A DNA stretch of 64,000 nucleotides from Ghiorsea bivora. GTDB lineage: Bacteria > Pseudomonadota > Zetaproteobacteria > Mariprofundales > Mariprofundaceae. This document shows, in pieces, positions 8,648 to 18,112 of this stretch (position 1 is the first letter of the stretch; the number at the start of each line of letters is the position of its first letter). The position numbers and the translations under genes are program-made. Location: contig NZ_JQLW01000011.1 of NCBI RefSeq assembly GCF_000744415.1, positions 62,001 through 126,000 of the forward strand, given 5' to 3'. A model generated the notes under the pieces. The model made no database searches and was not told the DNA's origin. It saw only the letters and a program-made list of their open reading frames with translations.

Positions 8648-9508
8648 CTAAGCAGCACGCAAAGCATCAATTTTTGCCAACATCAACTGCCTGATTTTAA
8701 GCCCGATCTCACCAGGTTTGCCATCACCAATGACTTGTTGATTCATACGACACACAGGCAAAACTGCATTGGTTGTGCTACTCATTAAACATTCACTTAA
8801 ACCCGTTTCATCCAGCTTCCATGCCCGCTCTTGCACTACAATACCTGCATCTTTTGCCACTTCAATTGCCATGTTTCGTGTAATGCCTCCCAACACTTGG
8901 TTATCCAAGGGATGCGTCACCAGCACACCATCAATCACGGCAAAAATATTGGTAGCACAGCCTTCTAAAACATGCCCTTGCGCATCCAACCAAAAGGCTT
9001 CATCCACACCAGCTCGCACTGCTTCTTGTTTACCCATCACGCTGGCAAGTAATGCAATCGACTTAATTTCACAATGTTTCCAACGAATATCTTGTAATGT
9101 AATGCCTTGCACACCCGTCTTCACTTTGGCATCGCTGGGTTTAGGCAGTTCACGAACGGTAATGACCAAGGTAGGTGTGATGGGTTGATTCACCACATGA
9201 TTGCGTGGTGCGACACCGCGTGTTACTTGAATATACACCATGGCATCATCAAAGGGATTTTTTTCATAAGCTTGCTGCACCAAAACTTCCAATTCAGCCA
9301 TGGATTTGGGAAAATCAATTGCAATTGCCGCACATGAGCGCTGCAAACGCGCCAAATGTGGTTTTAAATCAAGGTAAGTGCCAGCATAACATGCCACCAC
9401 TTCATACACACCATCAGCAAACTGAAACCCACGGTCTTCAACATGTATCATCGCTTTTTCCAGCGGCACAAAACTATTGTTCACATAGGCAACCAGTGGT
9501 TTGCTCAT
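8648..9508 (-). CDS. dat: D-amino-acid (D-alanine) transaminase
   Basis: A class IV PLP-dependent aminotransferase of 286 residues. The PLP lysine is in CEIKSIALL, and the family signatures EAFWLDAQGHVLEG and GGITRN are intact. Dat enzymes interconvert D-alanine and D-glutamate with their keto acids, supplying D-glutamate or D-alanine for peptidoglycan. A branched-chain aminotransferase is the alternative, but the sequence DRGFQFADGVYEVV and the overall length fit Dat better. It is the first gene of the dat-HAD-hslO-trmB operon. Confidence 0.87.
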   Translation of the reverse strand: MSKPLVAYVNNSFVPLEKAMIHVEDRGFQFADGVYEVVACYAGTYLDLKPHLARLQRSCAAIAIDFPKSMAELEVLVQQAYEKNPFDDAMVYIQVTRGVAPRNHVVNQPITPTLVITVRELPKPSDAKVKTGVQGITLQDIRWKHCEIKSIALLASVMGKQEAVRAGVDEAFWLDAQGHVLEGCATNIFAVIDGVLVTHPLDNQVLGGITRNMAIEVAKDAGIVVQERAWKLDETGLSECLMSSTTNAVLPVCRMNQQVIGDGKPGEIGLKIRQLMLAKIDALRAA

Positions 9509-9657
9509 ATTATTTTCACCTCAAACTTAAAGATATGCAAAAGCATAGAAAGAAAGCTGTAGTTTTGCGAGAGTAAACTCACCAACCATTCGTGCGACGA
9601 ATCACATGCAAGCAATCTAAGCTAGACCAACCTGTACCTGTAGTTAAAGCATACGAT

Positions 9658-9685
9658 GTCACTTGCGATAGATAAAACAAGTGAC
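9658..9685 (+). promoter_or_regulatory. Perfect 8-bp inverted repeat just before the ribosome binding site of the 71-residue gene
   Basis: GTCACTTG at 9658-9665 pairs perfectly with CAAGTGAC at 9678-9685, with a 12-base loop. The ribosome binding site CAGGAGG starts a few bases later. The repeat could be an operator or a leader hairpin that controls translation or mRNA stability. A second small palindrome, ATTCGT-GCG-ACGAAT, lies at about 9588-9602. Function is inferred from position only. Confidence 0.45.
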
Positions 9686-9700
9686 AACAGGAGGCTACAC

Positions 9701-9916
9701 ATGAACCCATTCCGTGCTAAGCGTATCGCAGACCACTTCTTAAATATTGGTACTTTTGCTGTCACCAATCAAACCTATGGTGTCACCGTTACCTTCCGAG
9801 GCAACAAGGTTTACTTTGATCATGAACATAGTCTTTGGGCATTTTTATTTCATATTGCCCATGCCGAACATCAAGAGAATATCATTGCCGAAGCAGAAGC
9901 GAGGCTTGCTGCTTAA
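9701..9916 (+). CDS. Small conserved-looking protein of unknown function
   Basis: A 71-residue protein starting MNPFRAKRIADHF. I chose the ATG at 9701 because it follows a strong ribosome binding site (CAGGAGGCTACAC); the longer frame upstream would run through the leader hairpin. The protein is acidic toward its end (EAEARLAA) and has no membrane segment or cysteine. It is alone on the plus strand between two minus-strand operons and its stop is 13 bases from the dacA stop. I do not recognise the family. The good ribosome site and structured leader make a real gene likely. Confidence 0.65.
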   Translation: MNPFRAKRIADHFLNIGTFAVTNQTYGVTVTFRGNKVYFDHEHSLWAFLFHIAHAEHQENIIAEAEARLAA

Positions 9917-9929
9917 CGCCGTGATACAA

Positions 9930-11078
9930 CTACTGTGCACGCCACCAAAGTCTTAAAGTATCCCATTTTCGACCAAACCATGATGCACGCTCTACAGTTT
10001 GCTCAGCCAACATCGGAATGGACTGCAAAGTAATATCTTCATCAGCAATACGTAATGTAGCTTGAATACTACCTAGCTGCTCACCTTGTTGAATCGGCGC
10101 AAGTTGTGGCGATGTATAATGCAAGGCAAAACCCAAATACCTTTCACTACCTTGAGGCACTGTAATCCACACTGGTTTGGCAGGTTTAAGCCAAACAAAC
10201 TCTTGTGTACCTTCAAAAACTTCAATTTTACGGCGAATATCTTTTTCTTTAGGCCGCAAGGTCACAAACTGCCCCATACCATAACGCAACAATACTTGCG
10301 ATTGTTTTTGGCGCGCTGTTTTAGAATCCGTACCAAACACAGACGATACCAAACGCATATTTCCTTTTTCTGCTGCAGCAGTTAAACAATACCCTGCTTC
10401 TTCTGTGTGCCCCGTTTTCAAACCTCTGGCTTCTGGCATTGTCCACAACAAACGATTGCGATTCCATTGCGTGCGCCCATCAAATGTATAACTTCTTTCA
10501 GAAAATATTTCAAAAAACTTAGGAAAATCGCGCCACAATGCGACAGCCAATTTCGCCATGTCCATAGCAGTACTAAAATGATTTTCATCGGGGAAACCTG
10601 TGGGATTACTAAAATGCGTATTGGTCATACCCAAGGCTTTGGCTTTACCATTCATCAGCCCTACAAAGGCACTTTCAGACCCTGAAATATGCTCTGCAAT
10701 CACAATCGCCGCATCATTACCCGAAAATGTGGCTATGCCATGAATAATTTCACGAATGGTTGGATGCATACGCGGCTCTAAAAACATGGTGCTACCACCA
10801 ACCTTCCATGCTTTAGTGCTAACATTCACCCGCTCATCCAAATCTACATTGCCCGACTTAATCGCCTCAAATGCCAAATATAACGTCATCATTTTGGTCA
10901 TACTTGCTGGTGCTAAACGTAGGTTTTCTTCATGTTTCGCCAACACTTGTCCAGAGCGTGCATCCAGCAACACCCAAGATTTGGCTTTAAGCTCTGGTTC
11001 TGATGGCCATGTAATATTCGCCGCCCCAGCCTGCTGGGTGAATACCAATATCCCAATAAAACATAATAACCTTACCAT
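9930..11078 (-). CDS. dacA: D-alanyl-D-alanine carboxypeptidase (PBP5/6 type)
   Basis: This periplasmic serine peptidase removes the terminal D-Ala from pentapeptide side chains. The 382-residue protein from the ATG at 11078 begins with a signal peptide (MVRLLCFIGILVFTQQAGA). The catalytic triad motifs are all present: SMTK at 59-62, SGN at 118-120 and KTG at 220-222. A beta-rich PBP5 C-terminal domain follows, and the tail WFGRKWDTLRLWWRAQ looks like the amphipathic membrane anchor. The start is set by the ribosome site AGGAGATTGGG. It overlaps the pseudouridine synthase gene by 7 bases and ends the mltB-rlpA cluster. Confidence 0.95.
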   Translation of the reverse strand: MVRLLCFIGILVFTQQAGAANITWPSEPELKAKSWVLLDARSGQVLAKHEENLRLAPASMTKMMTLYLAFEAIKSGNVDLDERVNVSTKAWKVGGSTMFLEPRMHPTIREIIHGIATFSGNDAAIVIAEHISGSESAFVGLMNGKAKALGMTNTHFSNPTGFPDENHFSTAMDMAKLAVALWRDFPKFFEIFSERSYTFDGRTQWNRNRLLWTMPEARGLKTGHTEEAGYCLTAAAEKGNMRLVSSVFGTDSKTARQKQSQVLLRYGMGQFVTLRPKEKDIRRKIEVFEGTQEFVWLKPAKPVWITVPQGSERYLGFALHYTSPQLAPIQQGEQLGSIQATLRIADEDITLQSIPMLAEQTVERASWFGRKWDTLRLWWRAQ

Positions 11079-11944
11079 TCCCAATCTCCTTCTGAATCCA
11101 CACACCATTCCAACTGTGGTTGTTTAGAACGCATAGCATAACCTTTAATTTTCAAAACTTTAGCATGAAGCATCAACCGTGCATGTTTTTTGCCACCATA
11201 ACGTGCATCACCAAGAATCGGATGACCCAAATGCGCCAAATGTACCCGAAGCTGGTGGGTGCGTCCTGTATGGGGAACCAAACGTATTAAAGCTTTATCC
11301 CCGCGTGTTTCCACAACAAAAGCTTCCGTTTTACTTAGCTTCCCTTGCTCAACCACGGCATAACGCCCCCACCTATCAGCTTTGGCTGACAACGGTGCTT
11401 CAATAAGTATTTCTGTCCAGTCTGGTACAGGTGATACCACTGCCATATACTCTTTTTCTACGGCTTGATGCCAATGATGCTGCAAATGCTGCAATGCTTT
11501 GGGGTCATAACAAAACATCATCAAACCTGATGTGCCTTTATCCAAGCGGTGTACAGGACGCAGCTGTTTAGTCTCCACAGGAGGCAACTTTAAAAACATT
11601 GCCAACTCATACACCAACGTACCTTTACTGCGATGCAAGGCTTCTTGTGCATATTGCCCTGCTTTTTTGTGCACCAATACCCACGATTGTTCGCGCCATA
11701 CAATTTGATCTTCCGAAAAAGGTGTCAGCACTTCATCATCCAAAGTCACAATGCGAACTTTTTCACCACCTTGCACAATGCGCCCTGCTTTACGACAACG
11801 TTTTTTATTCACATACACGCCACCTTCATCAATCGCACGTTGAATACGCCGTCTTGAAAAGCTTGAACATGCTGCCAATGCCGTATCTAAGCGTTGACCA
11901 CCTTGTTCATTGGGTATCTGTAATTTAATGTCTTCAAATGCCAT
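11072..11944 (-). CDS. RluA-family pseudouridine synthase
   Basis: A 290-residue protein with an N-terminal S4 RNA-binding domain (about residues 15-65, QRLDTALAACSSFSRRRIQ) and a pseudouridine synthase catalytic domain. The catalytic aspartate is D135 in HRLDKGTSG. The family converts specific uridines to pseudouridine in 23S rRNA or tRNA. The domain order fits RluC or RluD, but sequence alone does not fix the target. It lies in the mltB-rlpA-LOG-dacA operon, 2 bases from the LOG gene, an unusual place for an RNA modification gene. Confidence 0.9.
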   Translation of the reverse strand: MAFEDIKLQIPNEQGGQRLDTALAACSSFSRRRIQRAIDEGGVYVNKKRCRKAGRIVQGGEKVRIVTLDDEVLTPFSEDQIVWREQSWVLVHKKAGQYAQEALHRSKGTLVYELAMFLKLPPVETKQLRPVHRLDKGTSGLMMFCYDPKALQHLQHHWHQAVEKEYMAVVSPVPDWTEILIEAPLSAKADRWGRYAVVEQGKLSKTEAFVVETRGDKALIRLVPHTGRTHQLRVHLAHLGHPILGDARYGGKKHARLMLHAKVLKIKGYAMRSKQPQLEWCVDSEGDWEW

Positions 11945-11946
11945 GC

Positions 11947-12480
11947 TTAATCCGCCAAAGCCGCAAGCACGTCTTCATGTGTTTCGCAATATTGAAGACA
12001 CTGAAAACCACTATCCACACTCATCACCAACTGTTGTTGCATCATATCAATTAACGGCTCCCAACAAGCACCATAAACCAGCAAAGGGCGAGGCTCTAAA
12101 ATTTTAATCGCCAACAAATCCCAAGTCATGGCAAATTCTGCCAATGTACCCAAACCGCCAGGCAATACCAAATATGCTGCAGGTTGCTCAATCAACATTT
12201 GCATACGCTCAAAAAAATCTGAAGCGCGTTTCTCTTCACTTAAACTATTCTGAGGCGGTGTAGGAAACACTTCCAAAGTAATGCCTGTCACATGTCCAGA
12301 ACCTGCTGTAATACCCTGAGAAAAAGCAGCCATCATGCCTTGATGACCACCCACCAAACCATGCCAACCTGCTTGCCCTATTTTTTCAGACAACAATTCC
12401 ACATCCACAAAACGTGCATCACCTTGGACAATCCGCGATGAACCAAATGCAGCAAGCACCTTATTCAACAGCATCACCAT
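11947..12480 (-). CDS. LOG family nucleotide phosphoribohydrolase
   Basis: A 177-residue Rossmann-like protein with the LOG motif PGGLGTLAE at 107-115 and GGHQGMM at 44-50. LOG proteins cleave the N-glycosidic bond of nucleotide monophosphates (cytokinin ribotides in plants, AMP and related nucleotides in bacteria). They were once annotated as lysine decarboxylases. It overlaps rlpA by up to 20 bases; an internal ATG at 12474 is a possible shorter start. Bacterial substrate unknown. Confidence 0.88.
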   Translation of the reverse strand: MVMLLNKVLAAFGSSRIVQGDARFVDVELLSEKIGQAGWHGLVGGHQGMMAAFSQGITAGSGHVTGITLEVFPTPPQNSLSEEKRASDFFERMQMLIEQPAAYLVLPGGLGTLAEFAMTWDLLAIKILEPRPLLVYGACWEPLIDMMQQQLVMSVDSGFQCLQYCETHEDVLAALAD

Positions 12481-13294
12481 GAATAATCATCGCAGCCGAA
12501 TAACCTTTGTTTTGAATCAAACTTAATGTGTGTTCAGCATCTTCATCCAAATCAAAAGGCCCCACACGAACACGATAAACATGCCCAATATTCACCACTT
12601 TTAACGGCGGGTGATTCGCATCCAAGTGTGTTTGCAACTTACCCACAACACCAAGCGCATTGTCATGTTCTGCAAATGCACCCACCTGAACATAGGCCAT
12701 CTTAGGCTCATGTTGGATAGCTGATTGTTGTATTGGTTTTACAAGCTGTGGTTTCAGCACATGCTGTCTGTTTACCTGCTGTTTACTCACACTGTGTTCT
12801 GCTGCATTTAAAGTTTGAACACGTACCCGTGCTGTACCTTGCTTGGCATAACCCAGTGCTTTTGCCGCAGCATAGGATAAATCAATCAACCTTCCTTTCA
12901 CAAAAGGCCCTCTATCATTGACCCTCACTTTGACAGATTTACCATTATCCAAATTGGTTACCAATACCAATGAAGGCATAGGTAAAGTTGTATGTGCTGC
13001 TGTCATAGCATACATATTATAGGTCTCACCATTGGCTGTTTTTCTGCCATGAAATTTCTTACCATACCATGAAGCAATACCGACTTGACTGTATTGTGCA
13101 TTGCTATCCAAAGGGTAATACCACTTTCCTGCAACCTGATAAGGTTTCCCATGTTTCACACTTCCGCCTGAACCTAGGGAAGCATAAGAAGATGGTGCAT
13201 TGGAAGCAGACTGCGACTGATTCGCATAACGCATAGGCGCACATGCACTTAACACAAACAAGGCAATAACAACAATATAAAAGTTTATTTTCAC
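12461..13294 (-). CDS. rlpA: Septal ring lytic transglycosylase RlpA with SPOR domain
   Basis: A 277-residue lipoprotein. The signal peptide ends in the lipobox LSAC, so it is lipid-anchored, probably to the outer membrane. Next is the double-psi beta-barrel domain ([19 protein letters not shown], then VRVNDRGPF and the catalytic-region [12 protein letters not shown]). At the C-terminus is a SPOR domain ([13 protein letters not shown] to RVRVGPF) that binds denuded peptidoglycan at the septum. In Pseudomonas, RlpA cleaves such glycan strands. It overlaps mltB by 4 bases, the classical mltB-rlpA-dacA arrangement. Confidence 0.95.
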   Translation of the reverse strand: MKINFYIVVIALFVLSACAPMRYANQSQSASNAPSSYASLGSGGSVKHGKPYQVAGKWYYPLDSNAQYSQVGIASWYGKKFHGRKTANGETYNMYAMTAAHTTLPMPSLVLVTNLDNGKSVKVRVNDRGPFVKGRLIDLSYAAAKALGYAKQGTARVRVQTLNAAEHSVSKQQVNRQHVLKPQLVKPIQQSAIQHEPKMAYVQVGAFAEHDNALGVVGKLQTHLDANHPPLKVVNIGHVYRVRVGPFDLDEDAEHTLSLIQNKGYSAAMIIHGDAVE

Positions 13295-14316
13295 TTGCCT
13301 ATATCACACTTCTTATTGCCCAACATAAATGCAAGCTCTGTGGTTGCTAAAGCATAATTCCACGAGCGATTCCAACGGGTAATCGCATAAAAATTACGAT
13401 TCACCAATAAAGGGCGAACACCATCTTTGGTTTCACGTTCAATCAAAGCAACTTCTTCATCCGAAGACCAACCCTTAGGTTTTTGAATACCGGCTTCTTC
13501 AAATGCTTTCATCTTGCGATATTTACCTGTTTCATCTTTCATTGCTTGCTTGATAAAAGCATTCTTAGGCAAGTTGTATACCCAATGTGCCACCATTTTA
13601 TCATCATCCCAACTGTAACGGCTAAAATAATAAGCCACACTAAAAATAATATCTTTGGGTGTATGCCAAACATCACGTTTACCATCACCATTACCATCCA
13701 CTGCATATTCCAAAAATGAAGTTGGCATCAATTGCGTCACCCCAAATGCACCCGCATATGAACCTTGGACATCCATAGGATTCAATCCTTCTTCTTCACA
13801 CAATATCAAAAATGCTTTGAGTTCTTTACGGAAAAACTTTGCTCTGCGCTCATACCCTGTTGCCAAAGTGAATAATGCATCCAACACCCTATCTCTACCC
13901 CAGTTTTCACCAAACCGTGTTTCAATCCCCAAAATTGCTGTAATGATTTCAGGTGCAACGCCATACTTGGCTTGTGCTTCGACAAAAATATCATGATGTT
14001 TGGCTAAAAATGCTTCTGATTTCTTTTTTAAACGTGCATTCACAAACAAAGGGCGGTAATCTGCATAAGGTCTTGATTCATAAGGTGTGTTCATCTTACG
14101 GATTAAATCAGCATCAAACTTTGCTTCACGCAAATGTTCTTCCACATAAGTCTTGGACAAATTGGTTTCTTTAATCATATAAGCTATCAAGTCATCACGT
14201 GTATAACTTTCTGCAAACAAAGAGTTAGGAAACAATAAGGCAAACATCAAACCCAAGGTCAATGGCAAGCACAAGGCTGATAATTGTGCATGGAAGAACA
14301 GTTTCATATTTTTCAT
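13291..14316 (-). CDS. mltB: Membrane-bound lytic murein transglycosylase B
   Basis: A 341-residue lytic transglycosylase of the MltB family, which cleaves the beta-1,4 bond of the glycan and forms 1,6-anhydroMurNAc. It has an N-terminal signal sequence ([16 protein letters not shown]). The catalytic glutamate is E132 in [10 protein letters not shown], and the family motifs [17 protein letters not shown] and [10 protein letters not shown] follow. There is no lipobox cysteine, so it is probably soluble in the periplasm or anchored by its uncleaved signal. It is the first gene of the mltB-rlpA-LOG-rlu-dacA operon and divergent from the cNMP-FHA gene; 14317-14472 should hold both promoters. Confidence 0.94.
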   Translation of the reverse strand: MKNMKLFFHAQLSALCLPLTLGLMFALLFPNSLFAESYTRDDLIAYMIKETNLSKTYVEEHLREAKFDADLIRKMNTPYESRPYADYRPLFVNARLKKKSEAFLAKHHDIFVEAQAKYGVAPEIITAILGIETRFGENWGRDRVLDALFTLATGYERRAKFFRKELKAFLILCEEEGLNPMDVQGSYAGAFGVTQLMPTSFLEYAVDGNGDGKRDVWHTPKDIIFSVAYYFSRYSWDDDKMVAHWVYNLPKNAFIKQAMKDETGKYRKMKAFEEAGIQKPKGWSSDEEVALIERETKDGVRPLLVNRNFYAITRWNRSWNYALATTELAFMLGNKKCDIGK

Positions 14317-14440
14317 ACAACGCAGACTATAAAAGCAAACCCTTCAAGCAAGTGATACCTGCAACTTATCCTTTTTCCCTATTTACATCACCTAAATAAC
14401 AAAACCTATTCAACACATATACTTTCTGCAACATACTGTT

Positions 14441-14446
14441 TATAAT
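14441..14446 (+). promoter_or_regulatory. Possible -10 box for the cNMP-FHA gene
   Basis: TATAAT lies 26 bases before the start codon at 14473. The -35 region is weak (ATACTT or TTTCTG at the usual distance), so this is only a candidate promoter and may need an activator. Confidence 0.35.
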
Positions 14447-14472
14447 CAACATTCTACACGTTTGGAGGGCTT

Positions 14473-15267
14473 ATGTTTGAACATGGGAAAAATATACGTA
14501 CCGTGACTGACGGCACCATTTTGCTACAAGAAGGCAAAACAGGTGATGGCGTATATATTATTCAAAAAGGACATGCCAAGGTCACTCGGACTTCACAAGA
14601 TGGTTCAGAAATCCTTCTTGCTGAACTTAGTGATGGACAAGTGTTTGGTGAAATGAGTTTGGTGGATGACTTACCATGTTCTGCCAATGTGATCGCCTTG
14701 GGTGATTTAAAAGTATGTGTTTTAAGCAAAATACAGTTTTTTGATTTGTTACAAACTGATATCAAAAGCGTACAAAATGTAATGGAAATCCTTTTCCAGC
14801 GTATGCGAGCTATGAATAAACGCGTTGTTGATTTGGAAAACCAGCTAGCATCCATCACCCAACACCAAGATAGTCAACCCGACACCATCATGCTCAAAGG
14901 TTTAACTGAACCTGCTAAACATGCCTTGTATGACATGAGTGCGCTGGTCGTCGATGATAGTCCGTTTGTGATTGGCCGTTGGTCTAAACAGCAAAGTAAA
15001 CGCTCTTGGTTTTCCAAAGAAAGTACACGTGCGCATGTTGAAATTCATGATATCGCACCCTATGTCATTTCACGTCAGCACTGCCAAATTGAGCAACACG
15101 CTGGTGATGTATATGTGGTTGATACCAGCTCACGTTTAGGCACTTGGGTCAATGGTGAAAAAATTGAACAACAAACACAAAAAGAAATCAAGCTACATTC
15201 AGGCAACAACACCATACATCTTGGTAGCCTAGACTCACAATTTATTTTCGATGTATTTGTACCCTAA
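14473..15267 (+). CDS. Cyclic-nucleotide-binding domain fused to FHA domain
   Basis: A 264-residue cytoplasmic protein. Residues about 10-115 form a cNMP/CAP-like domain (VTDGTILLQEGKTGDGVYII, GQVFGEMSLVDDLPCSANVIA), with the phosphate-binding cassette in GEMSLVDDLPCSA. A short coiled linker follows (about 115-145). Residues about 150-262 form an FHA domain with the core GRWSK, SRQHCQIEQH and SSRLGTWVNG motifs, which binds phosphothreonine. There is no DNA-binding HTH, so it is not a CRP transcription factor. It has a strong ribosome site (GGAGGGC). Immediately downstream is a large hybrid histidine kinase with its own possible promoter. A scaffold linking a nucleotide or ligand signal to Ser/Thr phosphorylation is a reasonable inference. 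Confidence 0.85.
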   Translation: MFEHGKNIRTVTDGTILLQEGKTGDGVYIIQKGHAKVTRTSQDGSEILLAELSDGQVFGEMSLVDDLPCSANVIALGDLKVCVLSKIQFFDLLQTDIKSVQNVMEILFQRMRAMNKRVVDLENQLASITQHQDSQPDTIMLKGLTEPAKHALYDMSALVVDDSPFVIGRWSKQQSKRSWFSKESTRAHVEIHDIAPYVISRQHCQIEQHAGDVYVVDTSSRLGTWVNGEKIEQQTQKEIKLHSGNNTIHLGSLDSQFIFDVFVP

Positions 15268-15324
15268 ACCACAGTAAAGACTTACCTCAGAAACAAAGTG
15301 AAACAGCTAAATTTGGCATACTTC

Positions 15325-15352
15325 TTGTGTGCTTGTGTAAACCTTATATAAA
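15325..15352 (+). promoter_or_regulatory. Possible promoter for the hybrid kinase
   Basis: TTGTGT (15325-15330) and TATAAA (15347-15352) are separated by 16 bases and lie 56 bases before the start codon at 15408. This suggests the kinase can be transcribed separately from the cNMP-FHA gene. Match to consensus is moderate. Confidence 0.35.
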
Positions 15353-15407
15353 TGTATTGTTAAATATTAATATTTCTTAATACTGTGTGAAACACAAGGA
15401 GAGGATT

Positions 15408-18080
15408 ATGCTTATTCGCGATATCATGATTTCCCCTGCACTATCTATTCCACCAAACACACCATTAAACCAGGTCGCCTATATCATGGCTGAGAAACGT
15501 ATTGGTTTTATTATTATTGCTGAAAACAACCGAGCCATAGGCGTTCTTTCTGAAGGTAATATGGTCAATTTTGCCGCTTCAGGCATTGACTTACAGAGCC
15601 AAACTGCTGCTGAGCACATGACATCTCCTGTATTTTCAGTGCCTATTGATGCCAATGCCTTTTATGCTTATGATGAATTGATTACACGCAAAATGCGCCA
15701 TCTTGTGGTTGAAGACGAACATGGTTTTTTAGCCGGTGTTGTCACCATGTCCTGTTTTATTGCAAACTTAGGCGTAGAACATTTTACAGATTTGCAAACC
15801 GTGGCTGAAATTATTCAACCCATACACGCAACCGTTACGCCTGACACGCCCATCGTTGAAGCTGCTCAGCTCATGGCAAAACATAACCATGCTTTAATTG
15901 CTTTAGAAGATGGTAAACCTGTAGGTTTATTATCCTCTCGGGGCATTACAAGGTTATGCCAAGAAGGCAAAGATCTCAGTCAATTTCGTGTTCGGGATAT
16001 GATGATTGCACCCAACACCATCAATCGCAAAGCATTTGTACCTGAAGCTTCGGTGGTGATGAAATCCAACCACACCCGCCACCTCATTGTTGTTGGTGAC
16101 CAAGGTGAGTTTGCTGGTTTATTAACCATCAGTGATGTTGCTCATAGCATGGAAGGTAAATATGTGGAATTTATGCGCTCTGTAATGCGCGATATGGAAC
16201 ATGACCTCATGACCAGCAGCAGACACCACAGAGCACTGTTTGAACGCAACCCCAATGCCGTATTTTCTCTGGATACCCAAGGTATGATCACCAATATTAA
16301 CCCCGCATGCATTTTATTAACAGGGTATGGTAGCGACTACTTGGTTGGAAAAAACTTGGATACTTTTATCGACCCCGATATTAAAGAGGATGCGTATGCC
16401 AGTTTCCTCTCTGCCAAAGCAGGTCATGCAGAAAGTCAGCATTTACGTTTAATCAGTGGTGATGGTAGCATAATTTATGTCTTTATGACCTTTGTGCCCG
16501 TACAAATTGATGGTGTACCTGAAGCGATTTATGCAGTGGCTTATGATATTACCGAGCGCATTCTAGCTGAACAACGTTTATACCGCTTATCCCAAGCATT
16601 ACAGCAAGCGGGTGAACCTATTGCCATCACTGATGCTTATGGTGTGATTGAATTTAGCAATCGCAAAATGGACCAATTGTTTGGTTATGCTGAAAGTGAG
16701 TTAATCAGCCAGCATTTAACCAAGTTAGAGTGTCAAACAACACCAGAACAACCTTCCTATCAAGACACCGTTTGGCAGGTTTTGGAGCAAGGTTTACCTT
16801 ACAAGGGTGAATTCTTACATCAACATAAAAATGGCGAAGTATTAGACCTTAAAGTCTCATGCGCCCCCGTGCATGTACCGGGTGCTGAAAAAACAGCTTA
16901 TTATATCATTATCTATGAAGATATGCGTGAACGAAGGCGCGCTGAAAAAAATGCCATGCAATCACAAAAGCTTGAAACTATTGGTACTTTAGCTGGCGGC
17001 ATTGCGCATGATTTTAACAATTACCTCGCCGCAGTTAGCGGCTCTTTATACATGCTTAAACATGAAGTGAACCACTTGCCTAATGCTTGCGAACGCCTAA
17101 GTAAACTCGAAAGATTAACCGATAGAGCCGCATCCTTGGTCTCTCAATTGCTCACCTATGCAAGAAAAGACAGCAGCAACAATGAGTTTATCTCCATGTC
17201 TGAATTGGTACATGAAACCAAGGAACTGGTACATACCCTGATACCCAAAGGCATAGAATTACAATGGAAGGTTGCCAAACATATTTCCATTATGGGCAAC
17301 ACCACCCAAATTCAACAAGTTTTACTTAACCTTGTAACCAATGCTAAAGACGCAGTTGCCAATCAAAACGAACCCATCATCAGCATCAACCTCAAAACAT
17401 ACACTCCCGGTGCCAATGAAGCGAAAAACCTTAATTTAGATGAACAGCAAAAATATGCCGTATTAAGCGTATCCGACAACGGCTGTGGCATCGATGATGC
17501 TCATAGAGCAGAAATCTTTGATCCTTTTTTCACCACCAAAAGCATGCATGAAGGCACCGGCATGGGATTAGCCATGACTTACGGGGCTATTCAAAGCCAT
17601 CATGGGGTTATTGATGTTGAAAGCAAACTTGGCCAAGGCAGCACATTCAAAATTTATTTACCCCTTGCCTCTGACCCTAAAATAAACAACGATGAGAATG
17701 AAAGTGATAAACCACTTATTCTCTTTGCCGATGATGATGAAATAGTTCATGAAATTGGTATCGAAATCATTGAATCATTAGGTTACCGGGTGCAGGCAGC
17801 ATTTAATGGTGAGGATGCACTCAATCTTTTCCAGCAAGATCCAAACAGTTTTTCGGCAGCCGTGTTGGATGTAATGATGCCAAGAATGGGTGGTGTGGAT
17901 ACAGCGAAAAAAATACGACATATCACACCCAATTTTCCCATCTTATTTTTAACTGGTTATGATAAAGAACTCATATCCACTCAAGTTTTAGCAGAGCCCA
18001 ATATCAGCATGCATAAAAAACCTTGGAAAGTTGAAGATGTAGAACCCACACTGCGGCAGCTGCTTGCACAAACTGTTTAA
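15408..18080 (+). CDS. Hybrid sensor histidine kinase: CBS x4, PAS x2, HisKA, HATPase, receiver
   Basis: An 890-residue cytoplasmic signalling protein with no membrane segment. Four CBS motifs occupy about residues 1-245 (MLIRDIMISP, AAEHMTSPVF, AEIIQPIHA, VRDMMIAPN). Two PAS domains follow (about 270-395 starting FERNPNAVFSLDTQG, and about 400-520). The phosphoacceptor histidine is in GGIAHDFNN (about 530), with ATPase boxes DNGCGI and GTGMGLAMTYG. A C-terminal receiver domain begins LILFADDDE, with the phosphorylated Asp in VLDVMMPRMGG. The start at 15408 follows the ribosome site AAGGAGAGG. CBS pairs usually bind adenosine nucleotides, so the kinase may sense energy state. No output regulator is adjacent; phosphotransfer to an unlinked HPt or regulator is likely. 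Confidence 0.93.
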   Translation: MLIRDIMISPALSIPPNTPLNQVAYIMAEKRIGFIIIAENNRAIGVLSEGNMVNFAASGIDLQSQTAAEHMTSPVFSVPIDANAFYAYDELITRKMRHLVVEDEHGFLAGVVTMSCFIANLGVEHFTDLQTVAEIIQPIHATVTPDTPIVEAAQLMAKHNHALIALEDGKPVGLLSSRGITRLCQEGKDLSQFRVRDMMIAPNTINRKAFVPEASVVMKSNHTRHLIVVGDQGEFAGLLTISDVAHSMEGKYVEFMRSVMRDMEHDLMTSSRHHRALFERNPNAVFSLDTQGMITNINPACILLTGYGSDYLVGKNLDTFIDPDIKEDAYASFLSAKAGHAESQHLRLISGDGSIIYVFMTFVPVQIDGVPEAIYAVAYDITERILAEQRLYRLSQALQQAGEPIAITDAYGVIEFSNRKMDQLFGYAESELISQHLTKLECQTTPEQPSYQDTVWQVLEQGLPYKGEFLHQHKNGEVLDLKVSCAPVHVPGAEKTAYYIIIYEDMRERRRAEKNAMQSQKLETIGTLAGGIAHDFNNYLAAVSGSLYMLKHEVNHLPNACERLSKLERLTDRAASLVSQLLTYARKDSSNNEFISMSELVHETKELVHTLIPKGIELQWKVAKHISIMGNTTQIQQVLLNLVTNAKDAVANQNEPIISINLKTYTPGANEAKNLNLDEQQKYAVLSVSDNGCGIDDAHRAEIFDPFFTTKSMHEGTGMGLAMTYGAIQSHHGVIDVESKLGQGSTFKIYLPLASDPKINNDENESDKPLILFADDDEIVHEIGIEIIESLGYRVQAAFNGEDALNLFQQDPNSFSAAVLDVMMPRMGGVDTAKKIRHITPNFPILFLTGYDKELISTQVLAEPNISMHKKPWKVEDVEPTLRQLLAQTV

Positions 18081-18112
18081 CACCACCACCTAACATGCAA
18101 AGTTACATATGT

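Noticed and set aside
14473-15267. Considered a CRP/FNR transcription factor
   Set aside because: The C-terminal half is an FHA domain, and no helix-turn-helix is present.
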